DNA of 64,000 bases from Lamellibrachia satsuma (GCA_033239005.1 BSQZ01000010.1:10387001-10451000); one strand, 5' to 3'. Positions 39,820-50,800 are shown, counted from the first letter of the stretch. Made by a program: numbers and translations. The notes: generated by a model from the letters alone, not told the origin.

Positions 39820-41177
39820 GCAGTCGACCCACGGTCAGTTTGATAGTATCTGGCGTCAGACTGACCGTTCTAGTCGACACAGGAGCCAGCGTGTCACTTT
39901 TGAGGCGTAATGTATTCGACCAAATCATTCAGAAAACTCATCGTGTGCATGTCTTGGAAAAGTCTGGTCCATTGCAGGGTTTGGGAGGCATGTCTCTTAA
40001 AGTTTGTGGTAAAACTCAGATATCAGTCGCTGGTATTCACTCCCCTCTAGAAGTTGTCGTCTGCGACACACTGCCGCATGACATGATTTTGGGAGATACT
40101 TCCCTGCGAAATGGCAGAAGTATCATTGATTTGGCTAAAAATGAATTAACATGGTATTCTCAGAAATGGCCGTTAAGACAGCATTCCAAAAGTGGCTACG
40201 CAAGCATAGGTCCTATTGCACCAGAAACGGGAAATTCCAAAATTAACCATTTAATACGTCAAAACGCGGACTGTTTCTCAGCACGGGGTGAGCGAAACGG
40301 CGCTTGTAACACAAATGCTTTACGCATCAAAACACATGGCCCACCCATATGCCAGAAAGCGTATCGCATGCCTTTAACCAAACGTGCAGTTGTTGACCAG
40401 ATGCTTCGAGAAATGCTACACGATGAGATTATTCGCCCTAGCAATTCTGCATATAGCAGCCCGATTTTACTTGTTCCGAAGAAAGATGGTGATTCACGTT
40501 TATGTGTTGATTATCGCAAGTTGAATGCTGTCACCGAACAAGACGCATACCCCTTGCCGATAATACAAGACATATTCGATTTAGTTGGAGGTAGTTCCAT
40601 CTACTCCACACTCGATTTAAAGTCCTCCTATTGGCAGATGCCTGTAGCGGAGGCCGATATACACAAAACTGCTTTCAGGTGCCACGCCGGCCATTTTGAA
40701 TTTACCAAAGTGCCATTCGGCCTCAAATCGGCTCCAAATTTCTTCCAGAAAGAAATGAATACAATCTTGGCTGATTTAATCGGGAAGTGTGTTTTTGTGT
40801 ATATCGATGACATTTTAGTTTTCAGCAAAAATGAGACGGATCATAACCGTCATTTACAACTCGTTTTTGACAGACTAAGAAATGCGGGGCTCAAACTAAA
40901 ACCAACTAAATGTGCGTTTGGTTTGCCGGAGGTTAAATTGTTAGGTTATGTTCTTAATGCAGACGGTATTACAACAGACCCAGACAAAGTAGCAGTAATT
41001 GCTAATCTCTTACCGCCGACTACGGTTAAGGAAACACGGTCCTTTTTAGGAATGTGTAATTACTATCGAAATTCCTTACCAAATTATGCGACAGTGGCAG
41101 AACCTTTAATCGCCCTGACGCGGGGAATGTCAGATTTACCTGGGATGACCACAAACAAACCGCCTTCGACGAACTGA
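39786..41177 (+). CDS. pol: Pol, part 1: protease and reverse transcriptase
   Basis: The open frame continues upstream to 39708, but translation should enter by frameshift near 39786. Protease: LVDTGAS with the DTG triad at 39876-39884. Reverse transcriptase: SSPILLVPKKDGDSRLCVDY, DLKSSYWQMPV, FGLKSAPNFFQ and the catalytic YIDD at 40800-40811, then LKPTKCAFG and LGYVLNADG. Everything up to FLGMCNYYR reads cleanly. After about 41125 the frame runs out of homology and stops at 41175-41177 because of a one-base shift, so the C-terminal 15 or so residues are out-of-frame. Confidence 0.93.
   Translation, partial: RGCASGVTSEVSSRPTVSLIVSGVRLTVLVDTGASVSLLRRNVFDQIIQKTHRVHVLEKSGPLQGLGGMSLKVCGKTQISVAGIHSPLEVVVCDTLPHDMILGDTSLRNGRSIIDLAKNELTWYSQKWPLRQHSKSGYASIGPIAPETGNSKINHLIRQNADCFSARGERNGACNTNALRIKTHGPPICQKAYRMPLTKRAVVDQMLREMLHDEIIRPSNSAYSSPILLVPKKDGDSRLCVDYRKLNAVTEQDAYPLPIIQDIFDLVGGSSIYSTLDLKSSYWQMPVAEADIHKTAFRCHAGHFEFTKVPFGLKSAPNFFQKEMNTILADLIGKCVFVYIDDILVFSKNETDHNRHLQLVFDRLRNAGLKLKPTKCAFGLPEVKLLGYVLNADGITTDPDKVAVIANLLPPTTVKETRSFLGMCNYYRNSLPNYATVAEPLIALTRGMSDLPGMTTNKPPSTN
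41122..41125 (+). other. One-base frameshift in pol at a G run
   Basis: The four-G run is where reading passes from the RT frame to the RNase H frame. Downstream homology (RFTWDDHKQTAFDELK) lies in the -1 frame, equivalent to one missing base. It may be a true inactivating deletion or a homopolymer error. Confidence 0.75.
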
Positions 41178-43141
41178 AACGACTGTTGACGTCATCGCAT
41201 GTGATGGCAGCGCCTGATTTAAACAGACCGTACAAATTATATACCGATGCTTGCGACTATGCTATCGGTGGGATATTGGTTCAGGAATCAGTTGACGGCA
41301 TCGAGAAAGTTATCCAATATGTGAGTCACACGTTGTCACCCACACAACGCAAGTGGGCGACAATAGAGAAAGAAGCATTTGCGGTCGTTTTTTCAATCCT
41401 GAAGTTACGCCCATACTTGTATGGCGCTCAGTTTAACGTCTACACAGATCACAAACCATTACTAAGTCTGTTCACAAAAGCTTTTAACAACACCAAAATA
41501 CAAAGGTGGGGTGTGTTACTGGCCGAGTATGGAACAACCATTTCTTATCGCACTGGCCGTAATAACATCAGAGCCGATATGTTGTCACGAATAAGACAAA
41601 ATGACCACAGTGACATTGCCGTGTTTGATATTGATGACGTGGACGATCGAGACACGATAACAACTGATGACGACATTTCTGATCTCCTGCCCTTAATCCA
41701 CGACGGACTAGACCTCCATGCAGTCGCTTTAGCACAACACAAAGAGTTCCCCGAGTTATGGTTAGCTGCGGATACCAATGATGACTATGAGATTGTTAGC
41801 GGTGTATTGTACAGTGTGAGACCTCCTTACATACACGCCCCGTCGTATCACCGATTGATTCTCCCAACTGCCTACCGCCAGACAGTTATAGACCGGGCCC
41901 ACAAAGAATGTGGCCACCAGGGTCATTGGAAGACTGTACGACGTCTTACGGAAGCATATGTATGGCCAGGAATGCGTAAACACGTTCAACAACGGTTACG
42001 TCAATGTGCCCTATGCTTGACACACAATCGCCATCCTCAGCGTCACCCCATAGGACAAATGCCTTTTGGTTCATACCCCATGGAGTTCGTCGCCGCCGAC
42101 CTCATTGGCCCGTTTACCGAGTCTCATAATGGCAACAAATACATTCTCACCATAATCGATTTCTGTACCGGTTGGGCCGAGGCCATACCGATTCCCACCA
42201 AATCTAACCAAGCAGTTTGGGACGCGTTTTCAAACGGGTTTATCTGCCGTCATGGCGTTTGCCGTGTTCTTTTGACAGACCATGGAGCTGAGTTTACAGC
42301 TTTAGCTTTCGAACGCTACCTAAGTCAGATAGGTATTGAACATCGCATGTCCACTCCGGCACATCCTCAATCTAATGGTAAAATCGAAAGATTCAACAGG
42401 ACTCTTAAACAGATGATCCAGAAGGCTGTAAACAATCAACCCTCCCGATGGGAAGAGGTGTTAAATGATGTTCTATTGGCATATCGTGCGTCCGTTTCGA
42501 CGACAACTGGTTACACGCCGCATTTTTTAATGACAGGCAGACATTTACGAATGCCTATGCAGAAGGCATTACGCGCTTCCAATGAAAACGAATTTGGGAA
42601 TCGGTTGGACACGCTAGCTACAGCGTTAAAGATAGCTCGTTCTATGACAGAAGACAGTCGTAAACATAACAGAGACAGATTAGCTCAGAAAGCTAAGGCA
42701 CACGATATTTCGCCCGGAGATTCAGTAATGATTAAATCCGAAGAACGTTTAACATTAACTGCCAGGTGGAATCCTAGATGGACCGTCACACGAGTCCGAG
42801 GCCCTGTTATTTATGTCCACAATCAGCAGACGGGAAAGTCAAAAGTTCTCAATGCGGAGAAAGTCAGAATAGTAGACCCGAATCAAAACTGGGACACCTG
42901 CAATCCTCGACCCGTACGTAAACAAGCCCGGCCGGCCCAACCACGCCGTACGAGGTCAGACACACCCCATGACGCTGATCCCGTTGATCCCAACGGGTCG
43001 TCTAATTACCATCTGGGACAAAGTGGCCACACTACACAACGCGGTACAGCACCAGGCACCCCCATCTGGATGACCCAGATAGTCGCGACCAGCCGTCTCG
43101 TTATCGTCTGGGCCACAACGAGGACAGGAGCCATCCTCTGA
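41126..43141 (+). CDS. pol: Pol, part 2: RNase H and integrase
   Basis: The homologous frame begins right after the G run; the first ATG is at 41186. RNase H: YTDACDYAIGG, WATIEKEAFAV and YTDHKPL. Integrase: an HHCC zinc finger (HKECGHQGHW through CALC, about 41890-42020), then the DDE core with Asp in VAADLIGPF (about 42098), Asp in LLTDHGAEF (about 42280) and Glu in NGKIERFNR (about 42386). A GPY/F-like module follows (about 42770-42880). No chromodomain is apparent. The stop is at 43139-43141. It has no independent start signal, so it depends on fusion to part 1. Confidence 0.93.
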   Translation, partial: NVRFTWDDHKQTAFDELKRLLTSSHVMAAPDLNRPYKLYTDACDYAIGGILVQESVDGIEKVIQYVSHTLSPTQRKWATIEKEAFAVVFSILKLRPYLYGAQFNVYTDHKPLLSLFTKAFNNTKIQRWGVLLAEYGTTISYRTGRNNIRADMLSRIRQNDHSDIAVFDIDDVDDRDTITTDDDISDLLPLIHDGLDLHAVALAQHKEFPELWLAADTNDDYEIVSGVLYSVRPPYIHAPSYHRLILPTAYRQTVIDRAHKECGHQGHWKTVRRLTEAYVWPGMRKHVQQRLRQCALCLTHNRHPQRHPIGQMPFGSYPMEFVAADLIGPFTESHNGNKYILTIIDFCTGWAEAIPIPTKSNQAVWDAFSNGFICRHGVCRVLLTDHGAEFTALAFERYLSQIGIEHRMSTPAHPQSNGKIERFNRTLKQMIQKAVNNQPSRWEEVLNDVLLAYRASVSTTTGYTPHFLMTGRHLRMPMQKALRASNENEFGNRLDTLATALKIARSMTEDSRKHNRDRLAQKAKAHDISPGDSVMIKSEERLTLTARWNPRWTVTRVRGPVIYVHNQQTGKSKVLNAEKVRIVDPNQNWDTCNPRPVRKQARPAQPRRTRSDTPHDADPVDPNGSSNYHLGQSGHTTQRGTAPGTPIWMTQIVATSRLVIVWATTRTGAIL

Positions 43142-43152
43142 GACAATCACGT

Positions 43153-43368
43153 GTGACAACACACACAACGCCACGTAAACATGGGACCCGCATGCTAAGG
43201 AAGTTGTCCCGACGCGGACAGCTGGCTGCAGACCAGTCTGATGATGGACTCGAGGCGGACCTTGAAATTAAACACCTCAGAAAACGGAAGAGCGAGGCGC
43301 CCACAGAGTTCTTGCAGAAACGCGCTAGGCAAGAATGCATTGCTTTAGTCATGGCCTTTACACAATAA
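43153..43368 (+). CDS. Small basic 3' ORF (71 aa), function unknown
   Basis: Begins 12 nt after the pol stop in a different frame. The product is rich in Lys and Arg and hydrophilic, with no recognised domain. It could be a spliced or reinitiated third ORF, or a chance frame. Confidence 0.4.
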   Translation: MTTHTTPRKHGTRMLRKLSRRGQLAADQSDDGLEADLEIKHLRKRKSEAPTEFLQKRARQECIALVMAFTQ

Positions 43369-43574
43369 TCACACACACGTATACATATATTCAGAAACAA
43401 ACCTTATACTGCTCCACTGGTTGAACACACATAAGTTTGCTCTAAAATCAGACATGAGTAGAAAAACAAATACTTATACTAATGACTGAACCGATTAGGG
43501 CGCATACCTGTCATTCAGTAACAAGACACCGACACACGCGTCAACCTACCCTGTGACACTACCCCACCACCCCG

Positions 43575-43907
43575 ATGCTCCGACTGAACGTTCGCGACGT
43601 AACACGCAGACTTACGCGGGTGAATAGTGACGGTCTTATTGTACTCGGTGGATCGGACACAAAGCGATTTGTAGCAAATTGGCAAGCTATGGGCGAAGTA
43701 AAGAACATAAAATTAGATAAATTGTCCGATGATTTACTGGGTAACACCATTATATGGGGTAGCTACCCAGGCCATGTATCCTGGACTGTTGCAATAATTT
43801 TTATATTATGTCTCGTTGCCGTGGTTGTCTACGTGGTAATACTGTTGTACAATAAACAGAAAATTACGGCGCCTACCTTGTGTATGAAACGGTCAATTCG
43901 TTCATAA
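43575..43907 (+). CDS. 3' ORF with one membrane span (110 aa), function unknown
   Basis: Residues about 70-92 form one strong hydrophobic segment, followed by a short basic tail. This layout matches the C-terminal anchor of a retroviral envelope, but I see no signal peptide, fusion peptide or homology, so it may be an env remnant or an unrelated small membrane protein. Its stop is 676 bp before the 3' LTR. Confidence 0.5.
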   Translation: MLRLNVRDVTRRLTRVNSDGLIVLGGSDTKRFVANWQAMGEVKNIKLDKLSDDLLGNTIIWGSYPGHVSWTVAIIFILCLVAVVVYVVILLYNKQKITAPTLCMKRSIRS

Positions 43908-44570
43908 ATTAGCGTGGAAAGTCCCGCTACAGTTTCGCATGTGACACAAACAGGCGACGCCACTGCAACCGTCAGTCTACCTGACGCGTGGCGATCAGCC
44001 CCAGTTGATGAGAACTGAACAGGTTGAGCACGTGCTCAAATTCGCTAATTGTAAGCATTTATTTTTCTTAAAAGACGAAGTGCTGTGCTTTGGCACACTC
44101 ATTGCGCATTTTCTCTAAAAATAGGTGGCCACAGTAGTAATTATATACATTTTTCTTATGTAGTTTGTTCAGCATCCTTTTACGGTTGCTAAGTTTGGCT
44201 AGGTCGCATAACAGACCTACTCATGTTTTATCTTTACGCCCAGGCCAACGCCTGATGGAACAGCATCTTTACGATGACTGAGTGAAGCGTACGTTATCTG
44301 TATTATGTAGAGCGTTGGAATTGCATTTAAATACACTTTTGATTGTTGTAAGTACCGATGGTTTCTTCAGTACCGACTATATCCACGGATAGTTTAGAAA
44401 TTGCGGACACAATTGCACAACTGATAGGATGCAAAGGTCACTCTACCACGATACGGTAGACCAAATCGAAATGACCAGTGTTCAACTGTATTGACAGCTG
44501 ACCCTCCCTTATCAGTATTTCGTGTTTGTGTTAAAAACAAACTATCCGGACGTTTGTTTTTAACAAAAAT

Positions 44571-44583
44571 GGGTTGGGAGGAA
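44571..44583 (+). other. Polypurine tract
   Basis: GGGTTGGGAGGAA lies directly before the 3' LTR start at 44584, in the position where plus-strand DNA synthesis is primed. It is interrupted by two T. Confidence 0.65.
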
Positions 44584-45465
44584 TGTAAGGTTTGGTCAGC
44601 CTAAAATTGTAAGAACAGAGATAGTGGTCATTGCAGACATATTTAATCAATGATTTAACGCTAGCATAAAGAAAACCCAGGTTGATACAACTTATGTAAG
44701 GCAAACTAGTTTCTGGCCAGTTTGCAGCTTTGCTTATTGTTTAGTATACACAGTAGGGAGGGTAGAGTCGCCCCGACTGTAATAATAACTGGACTGTCAA
44801 ACGGGAGAAATGTTTACCCGATTTAGAATGCAGGCCATGAGAAACTAGTTTAGTTGGCAACTGACCGTCCCCAAGGACACAAGAAGGTCTCCAGTCCTGG
44901 GGAGGTTCAGAAGGTGACCCGATACCTTGCATACGACGGTCATTTCCAGCATGTACGGGGATGACGGTTGTATATGGACATCGGCCAATAACGGCTTTCT
45001 CGATTTCCTAAAATGGTTAACCGCGCCTCCACTGAGGCGGGGTTCTTCAGAAAGCTCTGGTATAAATAGGCCAGAAATAGACTCATAAAGCAACGGGTGC
45101 GCGCGATCTAAATTACCACGCAGCTCGTTCAATTTGGACTAAAAATTATCGGCAAGGATGGGCCACGCCGGCCCATACCTACCTTACCATTAGAAAACTA
45201 AATTTATTGAAGACTTTTAAATGTTAAATGGGAGACACAAGAACAGTGGTAGAGAGACCAGTCTATGTTGTACGATCTACACTTCTGCGTTAATAAAATC
45301 TTGCGAACCTGGAAGATGCGTTCACGGCTTATTATACCGATCTGATCGTCTGCGGTATTATCAGTAAGCAGCTAGACGATCTGGCGAGCGACAAAGACAA
45401 TTACTACACAACTGTGAGTATTCTCAACGAATGCACGCGCCCTTAAGAGAAGCGAGAATCTTACA
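44584..45465 (+). repeat. 3' LTR (882 bp)
   Basis: Matches the 5' LTR except for one missing G in the GGGAGGG(G)TAG run. Its R and polyadenylation signal (AATAAA at 45292-45297) would end the genomic transcript. Confidence 0.97.
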
Positions 45466-45469
45466 ACGT

Positions 45470-46299
45470 CACGCGCAGAAATGTTCGGCGCATGAATACA
45501 TTGGTTTGAGAAACTGCGTGTTCTATAAATAATACTGTTTGGCGAGAAGATAAATTAATGAGCGTTTGTTGTTTTGGGGGTTCGTTGTGTATATAATTGG
45601 TAACACAAACCACGATAAGACTATTTTGCCCGTGATTTAGATACTATGAGTGCCATAAACGAGTAAAGTAATTTTATTATGAGTTTGCAAAAACAAAGTA
45701 AGACACTGGTAATAGATAAACGGACACCGCTTGTACCTGATGGCAAAGCTAGCGCTGGTTTTGGAAGTTTAAATATCACACGGTAGAATATGAAAATCAA
45801 CCTGCCATTAAACAATGTTGACGATGACGCGTAGCAACTGAAGGTTTATTGATTTTTAGTAACTGATGTTTGTGTTATGTTGGTTAGGAGTAGATAAGGC
45901 CATGTTGTAATCGAATAAAATGGTGTTGTTGTTTTTTTAAGGCATGTCCTCAATTAATGCACCCTTTATTATACTAGTGTAAGCTTAAAATAAGAATATA
46001 TAACATCTGATGAAATAACAAGGCAGCAAATAGAATTTACGTGCAGTGGATATATTTCTAGCAACAACTAAAATAAGACCGTTTACAATACTTCCAATTT
46101 CGTAATTTCTATATGCTTGTGTGGAGCGCGTGTGGAAGTGTCCAAAACATAAAACAATTTTACTACATTAAAAAAGGTAAGTGTTAGAGAATGTTATTGT
46201 TTGTACGTGAACAGAAAATATAAGATACTAGCTTTACGGTCATGCTGCTACATTGACGTGACATTGATTAAAACGGATAAAATATCGGAAAAACTCGTG
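45470..46299. other. No gene recognised
   Basis: AT-rich sequence beyond the retrotransposon. Confidence 0.4.
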
Positions 46300-46497
46300 C
46301 AGTGAAAATGGCATTGGCCATTGCCATTCAATTGGCATTGGCATTGCATTGCCATGATTAGGCAGTCAGTCGCCATAAATTTGTTTTCTATTTACTATCT
46401 GGCTTTTGCTATTCTATAAAAATAGTATATGTAAATTATGGGGCGGACGATTCTGCCTATGATTGGCATTGCGCATTGCCTTTGCCCATTGCCACTG
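46300..46497. repeat. GGCATTG-rich segment with hAT-like ends
   Basis: Starts CAGTGAAAATGGCATTGG and ends CCATTGCCACTG, so the outer CAGTG is inverted. Both ends are made of GGCATTG/CAATGCC units. An 8-bp target duplication is not evident, so the transposon reading is weak. Confidence 0.4.
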
Positions 46498-47379
46498 GCA
46501 GAACATTACTTTATTAGCGAATGCAAATTGTAACTTAGCAGTCTTAGGTCAAGACAAGTCTTAATATCTGTAGTACTGTACATAGACATAGTCATAGCCA
46601 TAGGAAAATGTATATGTATTTGGTAATCTTGTAATAGTGGACCTTTATTAAATTTATGGCTTTTTATGTCGTTCTTATCTCTTTTGATCTATTCTTAAAA
46701 TTTTCATTCCATCATCACACCACATCATTTGAGAAATTGCCAATTGAATTGGGGTACACAAAGTTGTGACAAACCCTGTTATAAAATATTGCGTTTTAGG
46801 ACACTAGGGTTCCAAATAGCACTGGAAATAGCACCAGCATCCACTGTTATCACTCACGTCGAAAATGTCGCATGTAATAATAGTACTGTCAGCCGGGGCT
46901 GGTGCAATTCATTGATTCAATGCTCTATTTGGACTGCTAAAAGTACCCTAAAGATAATACCTGCCCTTTGTGTACCTAAAGTGATGTGGTGTGACCCAAT
47001 AAGTAACAGATGTTTTATTTGATTATGTTATTAGTGTAATTTATTTGACTTTTGTTATTAAATTACTTACCTTTTGTGTGCCCCAAATTTTTTTACTGTC
47101 ATAACGTGATGAAGTCTTCATTACTAACATGTCATGCTTTTGTCCGTTTTAACTACAGTGCAACAAAACAAAAATATGTAAAACAAATCAGGCAGATTTA
47201 TAATATGTGTATGCTTGTCTGTGAATCAGTGCTCATGCCACAGACAATCCTCAATCATATAAATTTAACAAGATTGCCATCCAAGGCAAAGCCCAGATGG
47301 CAAGTGGACATGGAAGCCAATGGCTTATCGAGAGTCCAACATTTTTTCATCTATGTGTAACCCGCCCTCCTGAGATATG
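46498..47379. other. No gene recognised
   Basis: Reading frames at 46729-47022 and 47052-47360 have no recognisable domain. Confidence 0.4.
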
Positions 47380-47570
47380 TATCAACCTTGTTTTTAAACA
47401 TATTCATGCTGCTAGCAGTTACACAATCCGTAGACAATTTGTTCCATCCATTTATTATCCTCTGTCAGAACGAGTACTTCCTGATGTCCAATCTAAACTG
47501 ATCTTTTACTAATGTTACCTCATGTCCTCTAGTTCTACTATCTTTCTTGGGTAAAAAAATATTTTTATTA
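47380..47570 (-). repeat. CR1/L2-like LINE 3' end fragment (tentative)
   Basis: The stretch with TTGTTCCATCCATTTATTA and CTTCCTGATGTCCAATCTAA, then a CTCATGTCCTCTAGTTCTAC tail, resembles the complement of conserved CR1-type 3' ends. No intact coding was traced. Confidence 0.3.
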
Positions 47571-48405
47571 ATATTTTATACCCTTTCAATCAGGGTTCAA
47601 AGCATAAAGTAAAATTCAAGAACGTTTTGGGGAAAACAGTACTTTTTCAAGTACATTTTCCGAAGTGTCTGAATGTTATTTCAGAAACAACTTTATTATT
47701 TATAAATATTAAATGTTTATTTCCAATTCTGAATAGACTGTGCCAGTCATACACCTGTCAGCACATGCAGTTGCATACAGAAAAAAAGTAATTGACAGCG
47801 ACACATTTGTCTTAATAGGAGTCACTGACCCCTTTTTGTTTTACTTATAATAGTTTTTTATTTTAAATATTTTTGAAACTAGAGCATTTCTCATCTGTAC
47901 TGAAATCGAGTACCTAATTTTAGCCGAAATGCTGATGCTCCAGCAATGCCGTAACTTTTTCCACAGGGTTTTCGAAATGCAAACGCCATGGCATAATGAT
48001 TTCGTGCACTATCTACTTCTTAAATATTTCACTAAAAAACTATTTTTCTAACAATTTGTTTGCACTCAATCGGTGAAATAATGAGTTAGTTATTTAGAAT
48101 TATAAAACGAATAAATGACATCGGATTTTGCTGCAGTCAGTACACACCTTAATTGCTTGAATCGCACCAACATCTGATCATCGCTCCATTCCTTTGTGAC
48201 CAAATTATTATATTTATCGTCCAATAACCACTCATGCCTCATATTACTGAGCTCTCCACGTGACGATCATCAATCATTACCAGTAATCGAACAACTTGTA
48301 ATGAAGAAAAAAAAATACTAAACGTCATGTGTGCTGGCTGCTGCCTCCCAGGCCTTCAGAGAAAAAGGTCATTTGATTGGTTCATGTGCGCAAGTGGCAA
48401 CATCT
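47571..48405. other. No gene recognised
   Basis: AT-rich intergenic sequence. Confidence 0.4.
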
Positions 48406-49165
48406 GTGTCGAGTCCTAATAAAATGAGTCACGTGCAAATTTTTTAATATTGAGTTATCTATATCATTTGGAAAGAGCAGATATGTAGCTATCATATGAT
48501 GCATAACATAAGGACGTAGCTCACTCATAGCCAAAGTTATGCTGCAATAAACATACATAGGGTAGAAACGTTCAAACTGAGAAAAAGGCATTTGAAGTTC
48601 AAGTATATGTTTACTTCAAAATACATTAGTTACCAAGGACATATTTCATTGAAATTTTGCACAGTCTATGCTTAAGGTATTATCTTAAGATGCTTAAAAT
48701 ATGAAATAAACCTGTAACATACTAAACAAATTATGAGCAAAAGAATGCACCCCATATATAGCCATAATTGTATTTATTTACACATGTGTCGAGTCCTAAC
48801 AAAATGAGTTACGTGCAAATTTGAAAATATTGAGTTATATACATCATTGGAAAGAGCAGATATTAAGCTTTCATATGATGCATAATATAAGGACATAGCT
48901 CACTCACAGTCGAGGTTATGTTGCAATGAACATGCATGGGGTAGAAACGTTCAAACTGAGAAAACCGCATTTGAAGTTCAAGTGCATGTTTACTTCAAAA
49001 TACATTAGTTACCAAGAACATATTTCTTTGCAATTTTGCAAACCATATGCCTAAGGTATTATCTTAAGATACTGAAAATATGAAATAAATCTGTAACATA
49101 TTAAATAAATTATAAGCAAAAGAATTTACCCTGTATATAGCCGTAATTGTATTTGTGTACAAACA
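48406..49165. repeat. Tandem duplication, two units of about 380 bp
   Basis: Both units start GTGTCGAGTCCTAA (48406 and 48786) and share most of their sequence, including GATGCATAA, GGTAGAAACGTTCAAACTGA and CCTGTAACATA-type blocks. They differ by scattered substitutions, so the duplication is not recent. Confidence 0.85.
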
Positions 49166-49409
49166 GATAACAGAACCACTGCACACACAAACATACTGGG
49201 TTGTCACGTTAGTGATTTTATTAGTCAACTCACAATGTGCTGGAAATGCTTAACTTATTGAACTAACTAAACAGTTTTGTTATTTAAGCCACCCCCCCAT
49301 GACAAGACAAAACCAATCAGCTGATAATATCTTATTTATAATCATTAAATCAGTGATTGCCACATTTCAACATTGTTACATTTAAACATTGATAAATAAA
49401 ATATATAAA

Positions 49410-49499
49410 TACTACACTCTACAAGTCCAGCACTGTGTTCTTTATCAGCAATGTGTTTCCCAGCATTTGCAAACAACTCCAGGGTTGACTGCACCAAAC
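49410..49499 (-). CDS. Candidate exon 2 of an unidentified minus-strand gene
   Basis: On the minus strand, acceptor TTTGTGTTCACAG is followed from 49499 by an open frame encoding LVQSTLELFANAGKH and DKEHSAGLVE. A phase-1 join to the candidate exon at 50800-50779 gives a continuous frame. The 3' boundary (about 49410) is a guess at a GTATTT donor. I do not recognise the protein. Confidence 0.35.
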
Positions 49500-49693
49500 C
49501 TGTGAACACAAATAAATGATAGTTTATTATATTGTACACAAACATCATAAGATTACTAATCAGTGTAATCATTTACATAAATTTTAAATGTCACCTAAAA
49601 CATCTCACAACAATATTGTGCAAAACATTTAAACTGAAAATTACTGCAGATGCATAATTTAACCTGATTACAAAATGAATGTGAACTTAATAG

Positions 49694-49862
49694 TGGCAGG
49701 GTAGCTCAATTGTTTGGTGCTTGCCTTATTATATTGGATTTAAAACCTTGGCTTTGTGTACAACTTGCAAAGTTGTACAGCACCTGATATATAATGGAGC
49801 CTCATCATTAAGGTCACTCTTGGGACTGGGTCGAAGTGACCGAATAAAGAATAACTGTTAGC
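49694..49862 (+). repeat. tRNA-derived SINE
   Basis: Plus-strand TAGCTCAATTGTTTGGTGC resembles a tRNA A box region and GGATTTAAAACC at about 49736-49747 a B box, with an ordinary 3' body and an A-rich end (GTGACCGAATAAAGAATAA). It lies between the two candidate exons of the minus-strand gene, that is, in its intron. Confidence 0.6.
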
Positions 49863-50778
49863 GGGACTTACTCTCATGAAAATAAATTATCACTTAAACA
49901 TATTATGGTGAAAAAAATACTTAAAAGGGATGCAGGTAACCGGCAGAACAAAAGATGAGACAGGTTAGTGCAATATTGTTAAGTCCTTTCAGACATATAA
50001 CATTTAGTGATTAAGAAAATGTATTGCCCATATCAGCTGATCTTTAAAAACATTGGGTTAGTGTAATGATGTTTATGTCTATTGCAATATATGTACACAT
50101 TTATGATATGTAATTACAAATATTGGCCAGTGGGAAGTAGTCACAGTGTGTTGAATGTTATTTGTGTGGTGTACAGTAATCATGATATTCGACAATATGT
50201 TGTAAAATACCTTAAATGTTGGAACTTCCCAATTCCTGGCAACCAACAAAGCCGAGTTCAAACAGATGCGCCAGACAAGTATGCTCTATTGCTGTATTTG
50301 TAGGAACATCTGAACAAGAAATGTTGGAGCCCAATGAGTTATTAATAAAAATGCTTGTGAAATGTGTACAAATATATTCCAAAAATAATGTATGACTACA
50401 ATATAAGGACCCAGAGCCCGATTATTCAACTAAAAATTCTTTATTTCACACTCCTATACATATTCCGTACAGGTCAAATACAAATTACATTTCATTTGAT
50501 TAACTGTTAGATTTGTTTACTTTTTAAAATTATCACTCAGTCAGTGTCCAATGACAATCATAGACACAGACACAGTGGCCCTGCCTCACTCCCCCGGGCT
50601 TGGGGCTGGGCATTACCCCATAATAGTGACAGTTAGTGCCCAGTGACACCAGGTAACAGTGGTGTCAGTGACGTATAAAGTAGTGAGTAAACAACGTGAT
50701 ATTTGCACATCTACCCATAATTATATGTTATATAATTACTAAACAAGTCAGTATAACACACACATAAAATTATAATAC

Positions 50779-50800
50779 CTAAGCTAAACTTGTTGGCCAT
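50779..50800 (-). CDS. Candidate exon 1 of an unidentified minus-strand gene
   Basis: Minus-strand ATG at 50800 encodes MANKFSL plus one base, followed by donor GTATTA. The sequence just upstream (50800-51080) is GC- and CpG-richer than its neighbours, as at many promoters. Function unknown; the exon pair could be chance. Confidence 0.4.

Larger units (their letters stand above)
37394..45469 (+). mobile_element. Ty3/gypsy LTR retrotransposon with ACGT target duplication
   Basis: The 8068-bp element (37398-45465) has 5' and 3' LTRs starting TGTAAGG and ending CTTACA, flanked by ACGT at 37394-37397 and 45466-45469. Order is LTR, leader array, gag, protease-RT-RNase H-integrase, small 3' ORFs, purine tract, LTR. 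Integrase after RNase H places it in Ty3/gypsy. LTRs differ by a single G, so insertion was very recent or the copy is homogenised. Pol has one frameshift; otherwise coding capacity looks intact. Confidence 0.95.

Noticed and set aside
39419..39928. 169-codon minus-strand frame across gag and pol
   Set aside because: Shadow of the plus-strand gag/pol coding; composition is mirrored from it and no domain is visible.
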